A DNA stretch of 64,000 nt from Tricholoma matsutake (GCA_026075535.2 AP026546.1:7812001-7876000); one strand, 5' to 3'. Positions 22,330-35,494 are shown, counted from the stretch's first letter. Made by a program: numbers and translations. The notes: generated by a model from the sequence alone, not told the origin.

Positions 22330-22990
22330 GTTTCAGGCTCGCTTACAAGCAGTGTCGTCATTGTCATCCGAATGCCTCCTCTCCTTAAAGGAGGTGACTG
22401 ATGGGGGAATGGCTGGGGTCTTTTCTCTGCTACTTGTCGAGGCTATCTTACTTGCAGGTGGTGATCTACGAACCTCGACAATATTGCTCTGCGCAATATT
22501 CGCAATATTCATCCTTGAGAATGCTTTAGGCTGTGATCTCTTCTTGGTGTTTGAGACCGACGTCAGCGTTGTGCGCGATTTTGCAGGTTTGCGAGATACA
22601 CTCGTCGTTGCAACTTGCATCGATTGGGGCGTTCATTGCGCTGCCCTCGGGAAATTCTGATGCTTCGGCTTGGAGGCCGACTTGACCCTCAGTGATCCAC
22701 CGTTGGATGTTCTCTTGGACTCGATGATAAGGAACGCCATCAGCCATATAACAGAGCTGTCTTTGCACATGGCAATCATATCTGGTTTGCGCAAAGTGAA
22801 GAGATTATTGAACATGTGCCAGTGTGCCCTTGCTGTTCTAGAATGTCATAGGGTTGTCGCCTTTCCCGAGTGACGATCAAACACAGACTATGAGGTTTTT
22901 CAACAAGTCTGCTGAACGGTTCATACATTTCGGACTCTGGTCTAGCGCTTCTACAGTCCCAGGATCTGGGTCGATCTGGGTCCAAAGACC
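22330..22990 (-). pseudogene. Inverted middle segment of the FunK1 pseudogene
   Basis: Read on the minus strand from 22990 down to 22330 this gives SEMYEPFSRL, then NQIMIAM.., LMAFLIIESKR and a Ser/Lys-rich stretch. These are the same landmarks, in the same order, as residues of about 75-250 of the intact FunK1. Flanking FunK1 pieces are on the plus strand, so one segment of roughly 660 bp was flipped in place. Confidence 0.7.
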
Positions 22991-23289
22991 CAGTTAGTGA
23001 CTTACGCCCTTGAGGCGATAGCGATCTCTACCCGACGACAGGAATCTTCATCGACAAATTCATCCTTTCTGTGGTAATACGGTCGAGCTTGTGTAAGACA
23101 TAGGCAGACCAAAGGAAGATAGTCGTTCCTTACAGGCTTCGTCCTTGTTTGGAACGTGAGAATTATACAAAACGGCACACTCAACGACATCGTACCATCG
23201 CGACTTGTTTAACATGAACTTCGACTCGCTGCGTCGCGCAGTAGAGGTGACACCGTGACACCTTAAGCTGTAGCTCCTGTGTACTCCCT

Positions 23290-24240
23290 ATGTTGTCTCG
23301 AATGCTAATTGTCAAGGATCACTTCGTGGTCTCCGAACTTTGCAACTCCCCATACACCGCTTCAGTCCTTTTCCACCCATCATACCGGCAGTTCACTTTT
23401 GCAGCCAAAACTCATCTCGTCCTCCGAGCACATGATGAGAATCTCCCTGCTATTCAGCCTCCGAACTTGTTTTTGCCAAAGAAGCGGAAGTCTCCATCAT
23501 CACCTCCACAAAAGATCGCAATTGTTCTCTCTTCTATCAAGAATGATGCAAGCTGGAGTTTCTCCGAGTTTTTATTCCATGTATTGCAGGACAAAGACCA
23601 ACATGGGCAGATCATTGAGCACCAGCAGAGTCATGGAAATACAGTCCAGCCCAAGCATTCCCAAAGTGAAATTCTGGACATTTGATGGCATCATAGAGAC
23701 GGTCGTCTGGACCGAGATTCAGAACTCATGTACTTATTCTACGAGTACACCCTTTAAACCTGTTCGCCCTGCTCTCTCGTCATCTGCTGTGCAAGAAGTG
23801 AAGGAGTGCGAGAGTAGGATACTGATAGGTGTTGCTGCAACATATTTTCGTTCATGGCGCGACGGATTTGGACGACAAGCTTGCGAAAATATTGAAAAGC
23901 GAACGGCGGGATGTTCAGTGGAGACGTTCTTGAAGCTGGTCCAATCACCAACATTTGGAGACGGTCGACATTCTTCACTGGTTACGAACACTGGCCAACT
24001 TCATACCAGAACTTGCCGAGCTCAAAACCCATGTCTCTCTACTTTTCTGCACGCGGGCCGCAAAACATCGTATCTAGCAATTCCTTCAATCTGGACATCA
24101 TGCGGATGGTAAGGAAGATATTGACTAAGTGGATGCCTTCACAAGAACTGAGCAGAACTGGCTGCTTGGGAACACTCTGAGCACTCATTTGCTTCGCTGA
24201 AGAGAGAGACGTTGTTGTCTTAATTAGCTGATGCACATGA
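23290..24240 (+). pseudogene. Decayed coding relic inside the FunK1 pseudogene, resembling DUF6589-type proteins
   Basis: Plus-strand pieces in shifting frames include SWSFSEFLFHVL near 23550, DGRLDRDSELMY near 23695, TSTPFKPVRPALSS near 23745 and TVDILHWLRTLANFIPELAEL near 23955. From memory these resemble the N- and C-terminal parts of large agaricomycete proteins with DUF6589, which are often dispersed and repeat-like. The relic sits where the kinase section between the IDKF motif and the GMVYHV motif should be, so it probably arrived by insertion. Family assignment is tentative. Confidence 0.45.
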
Positions 24241-25260
24241 TGTCCGAAATAGCCGAAGGTTGTTGAGCTTGAGCTCCATTCATCAAAAACAGACTAATCA
24301 AGACCATCAGCATCGATTTTAAGGTGGAGGTAAGTAGCTATCAGCACCTGCCATACTCCGTTTTTCTGCCGAGATCCCTCCACACCTCACTCTGATGAAG
24401 ACAAGCCTTTGGATGAAGTCATTGGGACACACATGGAATTTCGGCCGGCTGGAAATCAAAGAGTCCTGAGATGCGGTTTTTGCATAAACGAATTTGTGTA
24501 CGTGGTCCATGGTCCCATTGGAATGGTCTACCACGTGCCACAGATCTACGCGCGGCCAAGGAGATCGACAGGGGCTGACAGAAGTCGAAGTTGGCACACG
24601 CGCCCACGAGAGTCGAGACACCGATACGGTTGCAAAGCTACTGAGTGTCACGCCAGATTGGAAACATCACCGCCCTGAAATCAGGTTCTCCGCTGCCTCT
24701 TATACTGCAGGGAATTCTCTGGAATTTTCCCTCGTGTCGAACTTCTCAGGCACCTTCCTGCTGACCTTGCACAGCTTGAAGATCGATCACTTCATGTCGT
24801 CACCACATCGCTGTACAAGCACCTGTGGGAGGTGGAAGATGTTATAGAATTTCAGAATGTTTTCGTCGATTGCGTGGAGTGTGGGGATTCTCTGTCACAA
24901 TCAATGACCCATTTAGATATATCGCAGGCCATTACCACGCATACGAACCAGGGAAAGTCCTACATCGCGACATCAGTGAGAATAATCTGATGTTTACATA
25001 CCAATGAAGGTTGTCCGATAGGCATTGTCAATGACTAGGATACGGCCGCACATTTGAATGGTGCGGGAGAAGTTCCTTTATCTACGGCGTCATCGTACAG
25101 GCACAGTTCCGTTCATGGCTCGTGATCTTCTCGTCAACAACCCTCCTCCTCTATCACATCCTAGGCTGCCACTTCGATCTGCCCAACAACGGAGATGTCA
25201 AACGCACCACTCTGGCGGTATTGGGACGCTCCGACGCTGAATCAAGTGCTCAAGGCAAAA

Positions 25261-28200
25261 GTGAGAGAACCGCATGATAGTATCCCAGACGTTCGGTCAC
25301 ACAACGCGGAACTTCGGACGAAATGGTCAACTTGGAACCGCTCGGCGCCTTTTTAAAATTGCATCGGAGTCAGAAGAGATGAATGAGTCCCCCGGACCAC
25401 GATTTTAGGACCGGCATCGAGACTTTTGGTTGCCTTTGGGAGAAAGCCTGAGGAGCGAACCGTCGGACGGCTTGCAGGGAATACTCTTCATGCTTTCTCG
25501 ATGCTATACTCTCAGGCTGTCCACACTCTGTCTTGTATGGTTGCAATCACTATTGGTACGTTCAGGTGGTATGATATTTTGTAAACTTCACCGATATAAA
25601 ATTCCACTACACACGATCGCCTATTAGCAATTTGAGGAATCAGGAGCACGTCCAAAACCAACTAGCCGGCATATGAGCGGACTCGAGGGGGAGAAAATAA
25701 GAAAACGGGTTTGAGGACACTTCTGTAAAGAAACTTCATTCGTATAGCATTGCAGACAAGTCAGTCAGAAGTCTACAAAACTTCCGCGTTCTTTCACATT
25801 TTCAATATCGAGCCTCTCTCATGCAGTCGAAAGTCTGGCGTGTGCTTGGGTGATATAGGTAGCTGTAGAGCTTGAAGACTCGACCATCTAAAGAGTGGAG
25901 ATCACACTGGTCTGACTGGCTCCAGCTCCAGCATGTCGACTGCCTTTCTCAGACTTCGCCTCACCCCATCAACCTCACCGTACCGGCCTGTATGCTGATG
26001 GTTGCAAGCCAACCTCTTCGCCGTGGTACCTGCGCGGTCGTCACGCAATATATATATATATGTATACCGTTATGTTCCACATCGAAATCGCATATAACTC
26101 CTTTTCGCAAGATCAGTATACATGTGAGCGAGTCCAGCAATGTTATTTGTGATATCCGCCTATGCTAACGAAAGCTAAGGACATGCCTTGACGGACCAAT
26201 ATTAAGGGCACATCTTTGTCGAATGGCACGCATACATGCTAGTGTGACCAGTGGACCGGCAGAACTAGATCATTGATATTAATCCTCCACGATCCAGCAC
26301 TATGGCCGTCGCCAAGTAATCCTTTGCCTTCCTTTGCTTCCGTGGATCCTAGCCAAGAGTTATAGTCTGTGACTGCGCATACAAGACTTCTTTTCATCGC
26401 CTCGACACCGCAAGCAGATGATTATCTGTTAAATCCTCTTATTCGCTTGCTCGAATTAACTCGCCAAGCCCTTCGAACGAAGAACTTGGCTGGAGTCCTG
26501 TACAGCCCAGATGGTCCCCAACCCAACCAAGGACGGCGAATGGAGATGACGTGGATTAGAGATGACGGGATACATCGACGAGTCGGAAGATTCAGGACTC
26601 GTTGGGGGTTCCGTTTGGCGTTCAAAGGGAAGCTTCAAAGCTTCAAGGATGGCCCGTACGGGGTTTCCAAGCTGCTTACATACACGTTGAACTCGGGTAT
26701 CGGTCCTCTAACCGAGTAGACTTTCCTATGGACTTCCCGACCGTATGAAGATCTGCTGTACAAGTTATCATAGGATCCGCCTCAGTGTCTTTTGAAAGTT
26801 GTGTCGTCTGGAGAACATGATTGGCCCACCACGCTTTCAACAGAAGGCTGCCCGAAAGTCCTTTTTTTCGTGCGTCACCGGCGGATATAATCGGAACACC
26901 TTTCCAGTAGACAACGACAAACATAGTTGAACAGGTGGCTCTCACTTTGTTGATCAGACATACTCAAACGCTGATAGTTTGACAGTATCTTAGATCAGGA
27001 CTGCATAACAAGTAGACAAGTGAGCTTTCCCAGCCAACCCTCGGAAACCTCGCATACGAACAAAACCTCGGGTACTCTCACGACCTTAATGTTACACTGA
27101 GTTCGCTACCGCAAGATCATGACAACATACATGCGCGCCATCAGTGAAATTGGAGGATGTGGAGCGCAACCTCGACATTCCATGATTGTTATTTCAGCGC
27201 TCGGCTTAACCTGACGTTGGAAATCAGGGTGAACCCGTTCCGACCGTCGTTGGATATCTTAGAGATATGGCGGAGTGCCGACGGTCACGTCAATGAGATG
27301 TTTCTCATATCCACCGGCAGCGATTATGGTATTCAATAGCATCGGTTTGTACCCGAAGCCACAACAACGCTGCGCTTTTTATAGATACTCTATTTTTGGG
27401 GAAGGACCCCCAAAAGCGCGGTCAACATTTTTTATAGCCGAGTATTTGTGCCGAACCCTATGAACGCAAGAGCCTCTTTGGACTAAAATGCGGAGAGAAT
27501 GAGGAGGGCTAGCATTAATGACGCATTTTGTGGCATGTTTTCGAATCGGGACAGACAGGGACATGTTAGTGGCCGATTGTCCTCCGGCGTTCCACAAACG
27601 TTTAGACCGTGGAGATTGCAGTTGAATCGCGTATAAGTTTGTGACGTTTTTTCTAGCTCAAGTTGTGTCAAGTTTTCCTAGTCGTGAGTAGATGGATGGA
27701 AGAATAGGTTGTGCCAGGGACAACGATTGTGTGTGGTGTGGTGGACTCGGGTGGAACTTGCAAAACGGAGTCGTGTGCTTCCAATTGAGGGAACCACACA
27801 CAGCCAGTGGTGATGATGTATGTATTTGTTAGCCGGATGTTGTAATGAATCAATGATGATATACATATCAAGAAGTAAGTAATATATGATGATGCAGTTT
27901 CGAGGAAATAGGATCAAATGTTGGATTACGTGGATCGGACATGTGGCATCATGGACAGCTATTATCGACAGCGGCGTGGAGGACGGAGTAAAGAGGCTTG
28001 TCACTGGTGTTTACAACGTTGAGGGTAGAATCGGAAAGCATGGTCCATATATAGAGAGTTAAAAGTCCGCTTGCTGGGTGCGGCAAGTGAGTTAGTGTTT
28101 AGGCCATGTAGATTGAGATGACTGGCAGCAGACTAGTTGGTCGGAGTCCTAGTTGAGAAAGCTTGGGAAGACTTGGCATAAGCGATGGCGAGGAATAGAA

Positions 28201-28330
28201 AATGGAAGCGTTAGTTAGGCTTCAACAGAGAAAAATATTAGTTGAATATTTGTCATTGTTTTCATGTTTGATCTTGCTACTTATCTGGATATCGGGGGTT
28301 AAAATAAAAAGGCAACATATCTTATTTGGA
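25261..28330. other. Long region without a recognisable gene
   Basis: Only short, overlapping, non-conserved open frames are seen, such as 26369-26719 and 27157-27339. A (TA)n tract lies at about 26048-26062. No transposon ends, RNA gene or domain was found. It may be old repeat sequence plus the distal upstream region of the H+-ATPase. Confidence 0.4.
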
Positions 28331-28334
28331 CAAC

Positions 28335-28451
28335 CAACAATCCCTCCCCCTCTCTCCACCTCTGCTCTTGCCTCGACACTGGTGATCCCTCTCGTCCTAA
28401 AGGGCCTTCTCCCTTACTCTCTTCTTTCCAATACCCAATTCTCATTTCAAT
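28335..28451 (+). promoter_or_regulatory. Pyrimidine-rich core promoter/5' leader of the H+-ATPase
   Basis: About 115 bp before the ATG at 28452 are strongly C/T-rich on the coding strand (for example TCCCTCCCCCTCTCTCC near 28340). Such CT tracts precede the start of highly expressed fungal genes, and transcription usually starts at their end. Confidence 0.5.
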
Positions 28452-31400
28452 ATGAGCTCAAACATCGAAAAGGAACCTGGCCCACAAGGCGATTCTACGG
28501 AAGAGACGCCTACTCCATCTGACCACAATGAGCCAGAAAAGAAGAAGAGAGAGTACAAGGATTTTGGTCATGACGAGGAAAAGCCTACCCGTTCGTCTCA
28601 CTTGTCTTTTTCCTTGTCAGCCACTTAATTGTCATCTAGACGCTAATGTCGATATGTCGACTGTAAGTCTTTGTTCATTCCTTTCCAATTTTTGGTTTCC
28701 TTGTTTTAATTCTCTTCCCTTAGATCGAGCTCAAGGCAGAGGATCTCTACGACAAGGAAAAAGTAGATCTAGAAACCATTGTCATCGACGATGTCTTCAC
28801 TCTCCTCCAATGTGATGACAATGGTCTCACTAACGAGGAGGCTGAACGCCGCCTTCAACTTTTCGGTCCTAATAAATTGGAGCAGGAAGAGCAGAACGCC
28901 TTCCTCCAGGTAAGTCGATCCCTTTCCTTGTCATTTATTTCACACATTGAATGTTTGTCGACAGTTCTTGAGTTTCATGTGGAATCCTTTGTCTTGGGTC
29001 ATGGAGGGTGCAGCTCTTGTCGCCATTGTCCTTTCCAACGGTCAAGGTCTCGCTCCCGATTGGCAAGATTTCGTCGGTATCATCCTACTCCTATTCATCA
29101 ACTCTTCTATCGGTTTCTACGAGGAACGTAACGCCGGAAATGCTGTAAAGGCTCTCATGGACTCGCTTGCCCCCAAAGCAAAGGTCAAGCGTGCTGGGAA
29201 CTGGTCAGAGGTCGAATCGTCCATCCTCGTCCCTGGTGACATGATTTCGTTCAAAATTGGTGATATCGTTCCCGCGGATTGTCGTCTTACGGAGGCTATC
29301 AATGTTTCCATTGACCAGGCTGCGCTCACTGGTGAATCACTTCCCCAGTCGAAAAAAATGGGTGACCAATGTTTCTCGTACGTATCGCCCACTTCTGTAT
29401 CTTCTTCATATTAATTAATTGCGGTGATACAGTGGTTCTACTTGTAAACAGGGCGAGGCTGAGGGTGTTGTTATCTCCACCGGTGCCAACACTTTCTTCG
29501 GTCGTGCTGCTTCCCTTGTTGGACAGGACGATGACACCACTGGACATTTGCAGAAAATTCTTGCCCAAATCGGGTCTTTTTGCCTTGTCTCCATTGGTAT
29601 CTTTGTCATTGCCGAAATATTTGTTTTATACGCCGGCTTCCGGTTCCCCTATCGCCGTGGTCTCAACAACATCCTAGTCCTCTTGATCGGTGGTATCCCC
29701 ATCGCCATGCCCACCGTTCTGTCTGTCACTCTTGCTGTCGGCGCTCAGCAACTCGCCAAGCACAAAGCCATTGTGACACGTATCACTGCCATCGAGGAGT
29801 TGGCTGGTGTCACCATCCTCTGTTCCGATAAGACCGGTACCTTGACAACCAACAAACTCACCATCGATCGAAACACTATTCGCACTTACGGTCCCTTTAG
29901 TGCTGATGATGTCGTCCTCCTTGCTGCTTATGCTTCCCGTACAGAGAACCAGGATGCCATCGACCAGTCCGTTGTACAAGCCATTGGTGACACTTCCAGA
30001 GCCCGCTCCGGCATCAAACTCCTTGATTTCAAGCCTTTCAACCCAGTTGACAAGCGTACAGAGATCACTTACCGCGAAGAGTCTTCTGGCAAAATTAAGC
30101 GCGTTACCAAGGGTATGACTGGTATGATCATCGACCTTTGCACGCGCAACAAGACCGAGGAGCTCGAAAACAGGCTTGAGCATGACGTCGAGGAATACGC
30201 GTCTCGTGGTCTCCGAGCACTTGCGGTAGCCTATGAGGAACTCGAGAGTGATGATCATGAGGCGGAGGGTAACGGTTTCGAACTCATCGGTCTCCTCGCC
30301 ATCTTCGATCCTCCACGTGAAGACACTAAGCAGACCATCGATGACGCCCTTGCGCTCGGTGTCAAGGTCAAGATGGTCACTGGTGATCAGCTCGCGATTG
30401 CAAAGGAGACTGGACGTAGGCTTGGGCTTGGTGACCACATGTACCCTGCCAAGGTCTTGAAGGACGGTCCTGCCCCTGGCGGCAAGCATGCCTCGCTCGA
30501 CGAGATGATCATGGATGCAGACGGTTTCGCAGGTGTCTTCCCCGAGCACAAGTACGAGATTGTCAAGCGGCTTCAGGGTCTCGGTCATTTGTGTGCGATG
30601 ACTGGTGATGGTGCTAACGATGCCCCTGCGCTTTCCCGTGCCAATGTTGGTATTGCCGTCGAGGGTGCCACCGATGCTGCACGTGGTGCTGCTGACATCG
30701 TACTTACGGAGCCCGGTTTGTCCACTATCGTCCATGCCATCCGCGGTTCCCGTATCATCTTCCAACGTATGCGGAACTACTCTATCTACGCGTGCGCAGT
30801 CACCATTCGTATTGTCGTCTGCTTCGCCGTCTTGTCTTTTGCGTACAAGTTTGACTTCCCACCGTTCATGGTTCTGATTATCGCCCTTCTCAACGACGGC
30901 ACCATCATGACACTCTCCGTTGACCGTGTCCTCCCTTCAATGACACCAGATAGTTGGGATTTGGTTGAGATCTTCGCGTTTGCTGTTGCCTATGGCTTGT
31001 ACCTGACTATGTCCACGTAAGCTTCGTCACTGTCTTGGATTTAAGCATATTCTGACGAGTCACGTTCCTTAGCATTGCACTGGTTATCGTTATCATGGAG
31101 ACCACCTTCTTCCAGCGTAAATTCCATGTCCATCTGGAGACGTCCCCTGTGCAGGCCAATGATCGTCAACTTCACATGGTCATCTACCTCCAAGTCGCCA
31201 TCATCTCGCAAGCTTTGATTTTCGTCACCCGTTCTCATGGCTTCTTCTTCATGGAACGCCCGTCCACGGCACTCATGGCTGCTTTCGGTCTTGCTCAGCT
31301 TGTCTCGTCTATCATCGCAGCCTACGCTGACTGGGGCTTCACAGCCATCCACTCAATCTCCGCTGGCTGGATTGGTATTGTCTGGGTCTGGGTGCGTTTA

Positions 31401-31792
31401 ACCTTTCAAATCGATAACTTGGGTAATGATGCTTAACACCCATTTTCCAGAACATTGTGTGGTTCATTCCTCTGGACTGGATCAAATTCGCGATGAAGGC
31501 GACCGTGATCAAGTATCTCAGAGAACGTCGCGAAGCCAAAGCACGCGACGGCTTTGCCGCCGCCGTTCCCATCACCCGTACTCAATCCCGTGCTGCCTCG
31601 ATCCACGAGTCCATGTACTCTAACCGTGTGTCCTTCATCAAGCGCGCGGCACGCAAAGTTGGATTTGGCGGCAAGATCTCGATGAAGGCTGACGAGCTGC
31701 AACGCTTCAGCAGCATTCAAGCCCAGCGCGTCGGAGCGACTCTAGCGAGGAACCCTAGCCGAACCGCCAGTGCCTCTGGTGTTGCTTCATAG
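28452..31792 (+). CDS. PMA1: Plasma-membrane P-type H+-ATPase (1001 aa, 7 exons)
   Basis: Pumps protons out of the cell with ATP and sets up the gradient used by nutrient symporters. Exons: 28452-28590, 28640-28662, 28724-28909, 28965-29377, 29433-31016, 31073-31391, 31451-31792; sum 3006 nt. The second exon has only 23 nt. Landmarks: actuator LTGES near 29330, [19 protein letters not shown] (helix 4), CSDKTGT with the phosphorylated Asp at residue 386, [35 protein letters not shown] and an intact set of C-terminal helices. The tail after the last helix is Arg/Ser-rich (about 100 aa) and should be the autoinhibitory regulatory domain. Subfamily IIIA by motif and length. All catalytic motifs are present. 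A 363-codon minus-strand open frame at 29674-30765 is only its shadow. Confidence 0.96.
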
Positions 31793-33590
31793 GGTAAACC
31801 AACACCCACCATCTGAACCCCAACAGACTTTCCTTTAAGCACAGAATCGGACTATCCCTCAACAAACATCATCGTGTATATGAATTAGAATCACATTCCT
31901 TGCTTCCTTTCCTCACCTACAATACCGGACAGCCTTTGCAACCATCTATTATTCTGACACCGTCGTTCTGGTTGCCGATACCCATGTGGGAGAGGCAGGT
32001 TGGCTGTGGTCTTTCTTTCTTCATCGATGGTATTTGATAGGGGACGGGTCGATTTAGTTCTTTTGGGGAAGTTTTGGGAATTGATTTTGGTGGTTATTTG
32101 TTCCATCCTACAAGTCATCCATCATTGCCTGAAACTCCTACGAGCACACCGCATTTTATATATATATATATCACTTTTTCTTCGAATCTTCTGTTTTGTT
32201 TATGATCGATTCGTTGCTGCATACCTAATTACTTCCACGCGCGTAGCTAAAATGACTGTTTGACGATTAAATAGATGGCTTGTACTGGTGCAGTGATGAT
32301 GTGAGTAGTGATGTGTATGTAACGTACACACGCGTAACGAATTTTCAAGGACTTTTGTTGAACGTCTACACTGGCATATATTTACTGAAGACTATCACAT
32401 ATTACAACTCCCTCGCACCTCCAATGGCGCACGCAATGTGGAAGTAATTGAAAGATTTTTCTAGATCCTTAGGGACGCCATTGATCATCCATACTCTTAC
32501 TTTTAGACTAGACTTAGAAATTAGTTAGTCATGTAATGCGCAGCCTACTTGATGAATCCGCTTGGAATTTTAATTTTGGAGGAGGCCAAGTAAAGATCAC
32601 CAAAGAACTTGAACTGACAGCGTGTCTCAGCGTGTCTCAGCGTGTCTGATTCGGAGAAGCGACAGGTTATGGTTAGCTCGCGTTCGAACTCTTGGCAAAT
32701 TGGCTTCTCAGCTCGATCATATATTAATTGCTTGCACGTGTGAAAGAAGCGATTGGAAATGGAAGCAAGCGATCTACTTATGTTGGCAAACCATAAGTTA
32801 GCCGTGAGGCGAGTGGATGTTTATAGATCTAGGTGGCTGGCACGGGTGGGACGGGAATACGAAAAAAAAAAAACAGGATGAACGTTGCTCAACAAACAAG
32901 CCTTCGAATTGAAAGCACAAAATCTAAAAGCTAACACCGCAGCGGGGCAAGGTGGCCGTGCCGCGCAGAAATGAAACTGAGTTTTCTAGGTTCGAACCAT
33001 GCTTGGGGGGGTCACCCCGCGATCGATTGGCCATTTCCACCTCTAAAATTTGAAAAAAAGTTGTTTATGATTGGGGGACGCGAACCCCCATGTATTTTTC
33101 GAGTTCCATATACCGGCGGCAATTCTAATTCTGCATTGTGCTATTTTGCGCAGCACTTTTTTTTTTTTACCCCCTATTCTGGCATCCGCCTACTCTTCTG
33201 ATGTTTTGGTCTCGATAGGGATGGCGTTTCGGATTTTTGGCAGTCAGATGTCCCGGACCCGCGCGGAATCTCTTACAATTTGCAAATAACCATTTCGAAA
33301 AACATGTTTGTGCGACTTTGGCTTGTGGCTGCTATAGATTCGGCATCACGATATCATTGCAATTCCAACTCGGCCATAGTATGGTGGTGCCCGCGCACTC
33401 GAACCAGTGCCGCCTTTTTACATTTTTGGAGCTGAGTTTCGAGATATCTCCTCGGACAATGTTCTACAAAAAAGCAACCCAATGATCAACTATGATAAGT
33501 ATGATCGATCGTCCGCATATCAGATTTTTACAATTTGTCGCCGGTGATTTGCCCCATTGATGTATCCAATCAGTCCTTTCCTGGTTGTTG
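31793..33590. other. 3' flank of the H+-ATPase and non-coding spacer
   Basis: A (TA)n run lies at 32157-32170. A 10-bp unit, cagcgtgtct, is repeated three times at about 32620-32648. T-arm-like words with CGAACC occur near 32990, 33075 and 33398. I see no gene. Confidence 0.4.
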
Positions 33591-33649
33591 ATCTGTTTCC
33601 TCGGATCTGTCCGACGAGTTTCTGGAGATTCTGCAGTATTGCATGACTT

Positions 33650-35340
33650 CGAGCGAGGAAGTACACGATCTGCATCAGGGTATCCGAGTCGATATCCGCC
33701 GCAGCAAATATTTCCCGTTGTTCCAAACCAAACTCAGCAGGAGCTGATTGATGTCTGTGGCAGTAGCTCAGTCTGTCGCAGGTGTGGACTTCGCAGGCAT
33801 GTGCTTGCTTTCCATGTTCATGTACAGGTATGTCGCTGCTCTAATCGTCTAAACTAGACCCTTATGTAGAAATAGTGCTTTTTTCATTCCAAAGCTGTCT
33901 GGTCGAGGGATTGCATTGGATTTCATACCTCAACAATTCCAAGTGTCTTCTAATCTAATAGATCTCAAACCTCGTCTACTTCCAGTCTCCCCAATTTAGC
34001 TATGAGGCTCTCGTCGCAAATGAATTCCATGCCCTCAACGAGGCGTCGGGTACGAAAGCGTGAGGCTTGCCAACCAAGTTTAGAAGGAGACATTCATCAA
34101 AGCCTTGTACCATCACTCGTTCTCCCATGTATGGCGGGTGTGTGCTTCTCCTCTGAGTGTCTCGTTCGACTGTGATGTGATCTGTATACTCCATAGAATT
34201 TCGGCATTGTTTCGGCTTATCTGGCAGGATTTATCCTGGTGTTCTTGATCTTCTCCGAATACAATATTGCTCCTTCGTTTGACGAGTTGAAGGTGCTCTC
34301 CAAGCGAATATCAAAATCGTCAGTTATGAAACATAAGCAGTTAACGATGGTGAGGAAAAGGGGTCTTGTTCTAAATCTGATCTTGTTGGTGTCCGTAAAT
34401 ATTGGGACGAAGAACGGACAACGGCCGAGCACCCACCGGCACTAACGACAGATGTTCTGTCGTGGTAGCACATCAAGTATATGGTCCACAACTCTGAGGG
34501 TGATCAGTTGTTCCTTGATGATGTTTCCGCGCTTCTGGTAAACTGACTGCTGTGATGGGAGAATCTGGCGCAGGAAAGGTGACGCACGACTGTGGTTTAT
34601 GCCCTTACATTGTTTTATTAGACAATTCTTTTGGACATCCTAGCGCAAAGCTATTATCTCGCGGGTCGCATGCATACCTTATAGCCAAGTTGGTCCTCAA
34701 CATTCTTGCAGGTCTCTTTATCGGTGTATGTTCTTTTGTTCATATCTAAAGGTCGTATTTACGAACTTTGGTCTGACCAACAGTTCTCGTTCTTCATTAT
34801 TTACAAGGATCCCAAATAAATTCTTTCTTGGTATTAGTTTGACTGTCCCTCACATTTTCGCTTTCCAGTCAGTCATCAAGGCAATCCAACTGTCTGCTCC
34901 TCTATCTAATCAGCTCCAGCTGCCCTTCATCGAGATGCGCAATATATACGAAACTCGAGAATGCCCAAGTAGGATGTATACAGTTGGATCGCTCTCCTCA
35001 TGGCTCAATCTTTGTTGAATATTTGGTCGAACTTCTGTGGAACATCCTTGGGTCGTCTTTGTTTTTTTCTGCTGGTTTTGGACAGTAGGATTTCCGAGCT
35101 CGAGGTTATACATATCTGCTATACGCTGTGCATCGTTTGCTCAGGTGGCCGCTTCCATTTGCTTCTGCGCCTGAGCTTGCCGCACTCGTGTTCAATTTCT
35201 TTTTCTCGTTTGCCTTTATGATGTGAGTTACCGCAGCTTTATGCAGGCCCAGGTAACTGAAGATACCGCTTATAGGGTCGGTATACCGTTTAGACAGTTT
35301 GGTTGGTGGCAGTGGATGTAAGCTTTACGATTTATACGTA
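33650..35340 (+). pseudogene. Decayed PDR-type ABC transporter fragment
   Basis: Plus-strand pieces match the C-terminal half of the intact PDR gene that follows: AVAQSVAG near 33755, a decayed equivalent of [13 protein letters not shown] near 34000, FILVFLIFSEYN near 34235, ESGAG with a GK-like remnant near 34565, LIAKLVLNILAGLFIG near 34690, and NQLQLPFIEMRNIYETRE near 34905. The second nucleotide-binding domain is missing after Walker A: the text jumps from 34580 straight to the membrane region. Frameshifts and stops are frequent. It lies on the same strand, 0.8 kb upstream of the intact gene, so it is probably an old tandem duplicate. Confidence 0.75.
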
Positions 35341-35452
35341 TGTCTAGCATATATGCAATAGGTGGGTATCTCCATATACATATATTGTGGAAGGACTTTA
35401 TGGCCAAGGTATGACGTCCCATCTATTAGTGATACTTAGCGGTGGTAGATTA

Positions 35453-35494
35453 GCGCTCAGCGCTCAGTACTCAGTACTCAGTACTCAGTCATCA
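35453..35494. repeat. Six tandem copies of a 7-bp unit
   Basis: Two GCGCTCA, three GTACTCA and one GTCATCA follow each other without gaps in the spacer between the PDR relic and the PDR gene. Confidence 0.8.

Larger units (their letters stand above)
22115..25260 (+). pseudogene. FunK1 kinase pseudogene with internal inversion and an insertion
   Basis: The start MSTPSKRGAA at 22115 matches the N-terminus of the intact FunK1 at 19863. A stop interrupts it at about 22242. From about 22330 to 22990 the next section of the same protein lies on the opposite strand (see separate entry). At about 23005-23115 the plus strand again encodes FunK1 text (AIAISTRR, then IFIDKFI one frame over), followed by a piece of another family. 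FunK1 resumes at about 24440: GMVYHV, TVAKLLSVTPDWKHH, VLHRDISENNLMF near 24960, and a decayed activation segment to about 25140. Multiple frameshifts and stops show it is dead. Confidence 0.75.

Noticed and set aside
26369..26719. 116-codon plus-strand frame
   Set aside because: No ATG at the start and no conserved motif, in a region without other coding signs.
29674..30765. 363-codon minus-strand open frame
   Set aside because: It lies fully antisense to the H+-ATPase exon 5; codon bias of the real gene creates it. No domain.
32940..33010. Possible tRNA gene around GGTTCGAACC
   Set aside because: Stem bases on both sides of the loop do not pair and no acceptor or anticodon arm fits.
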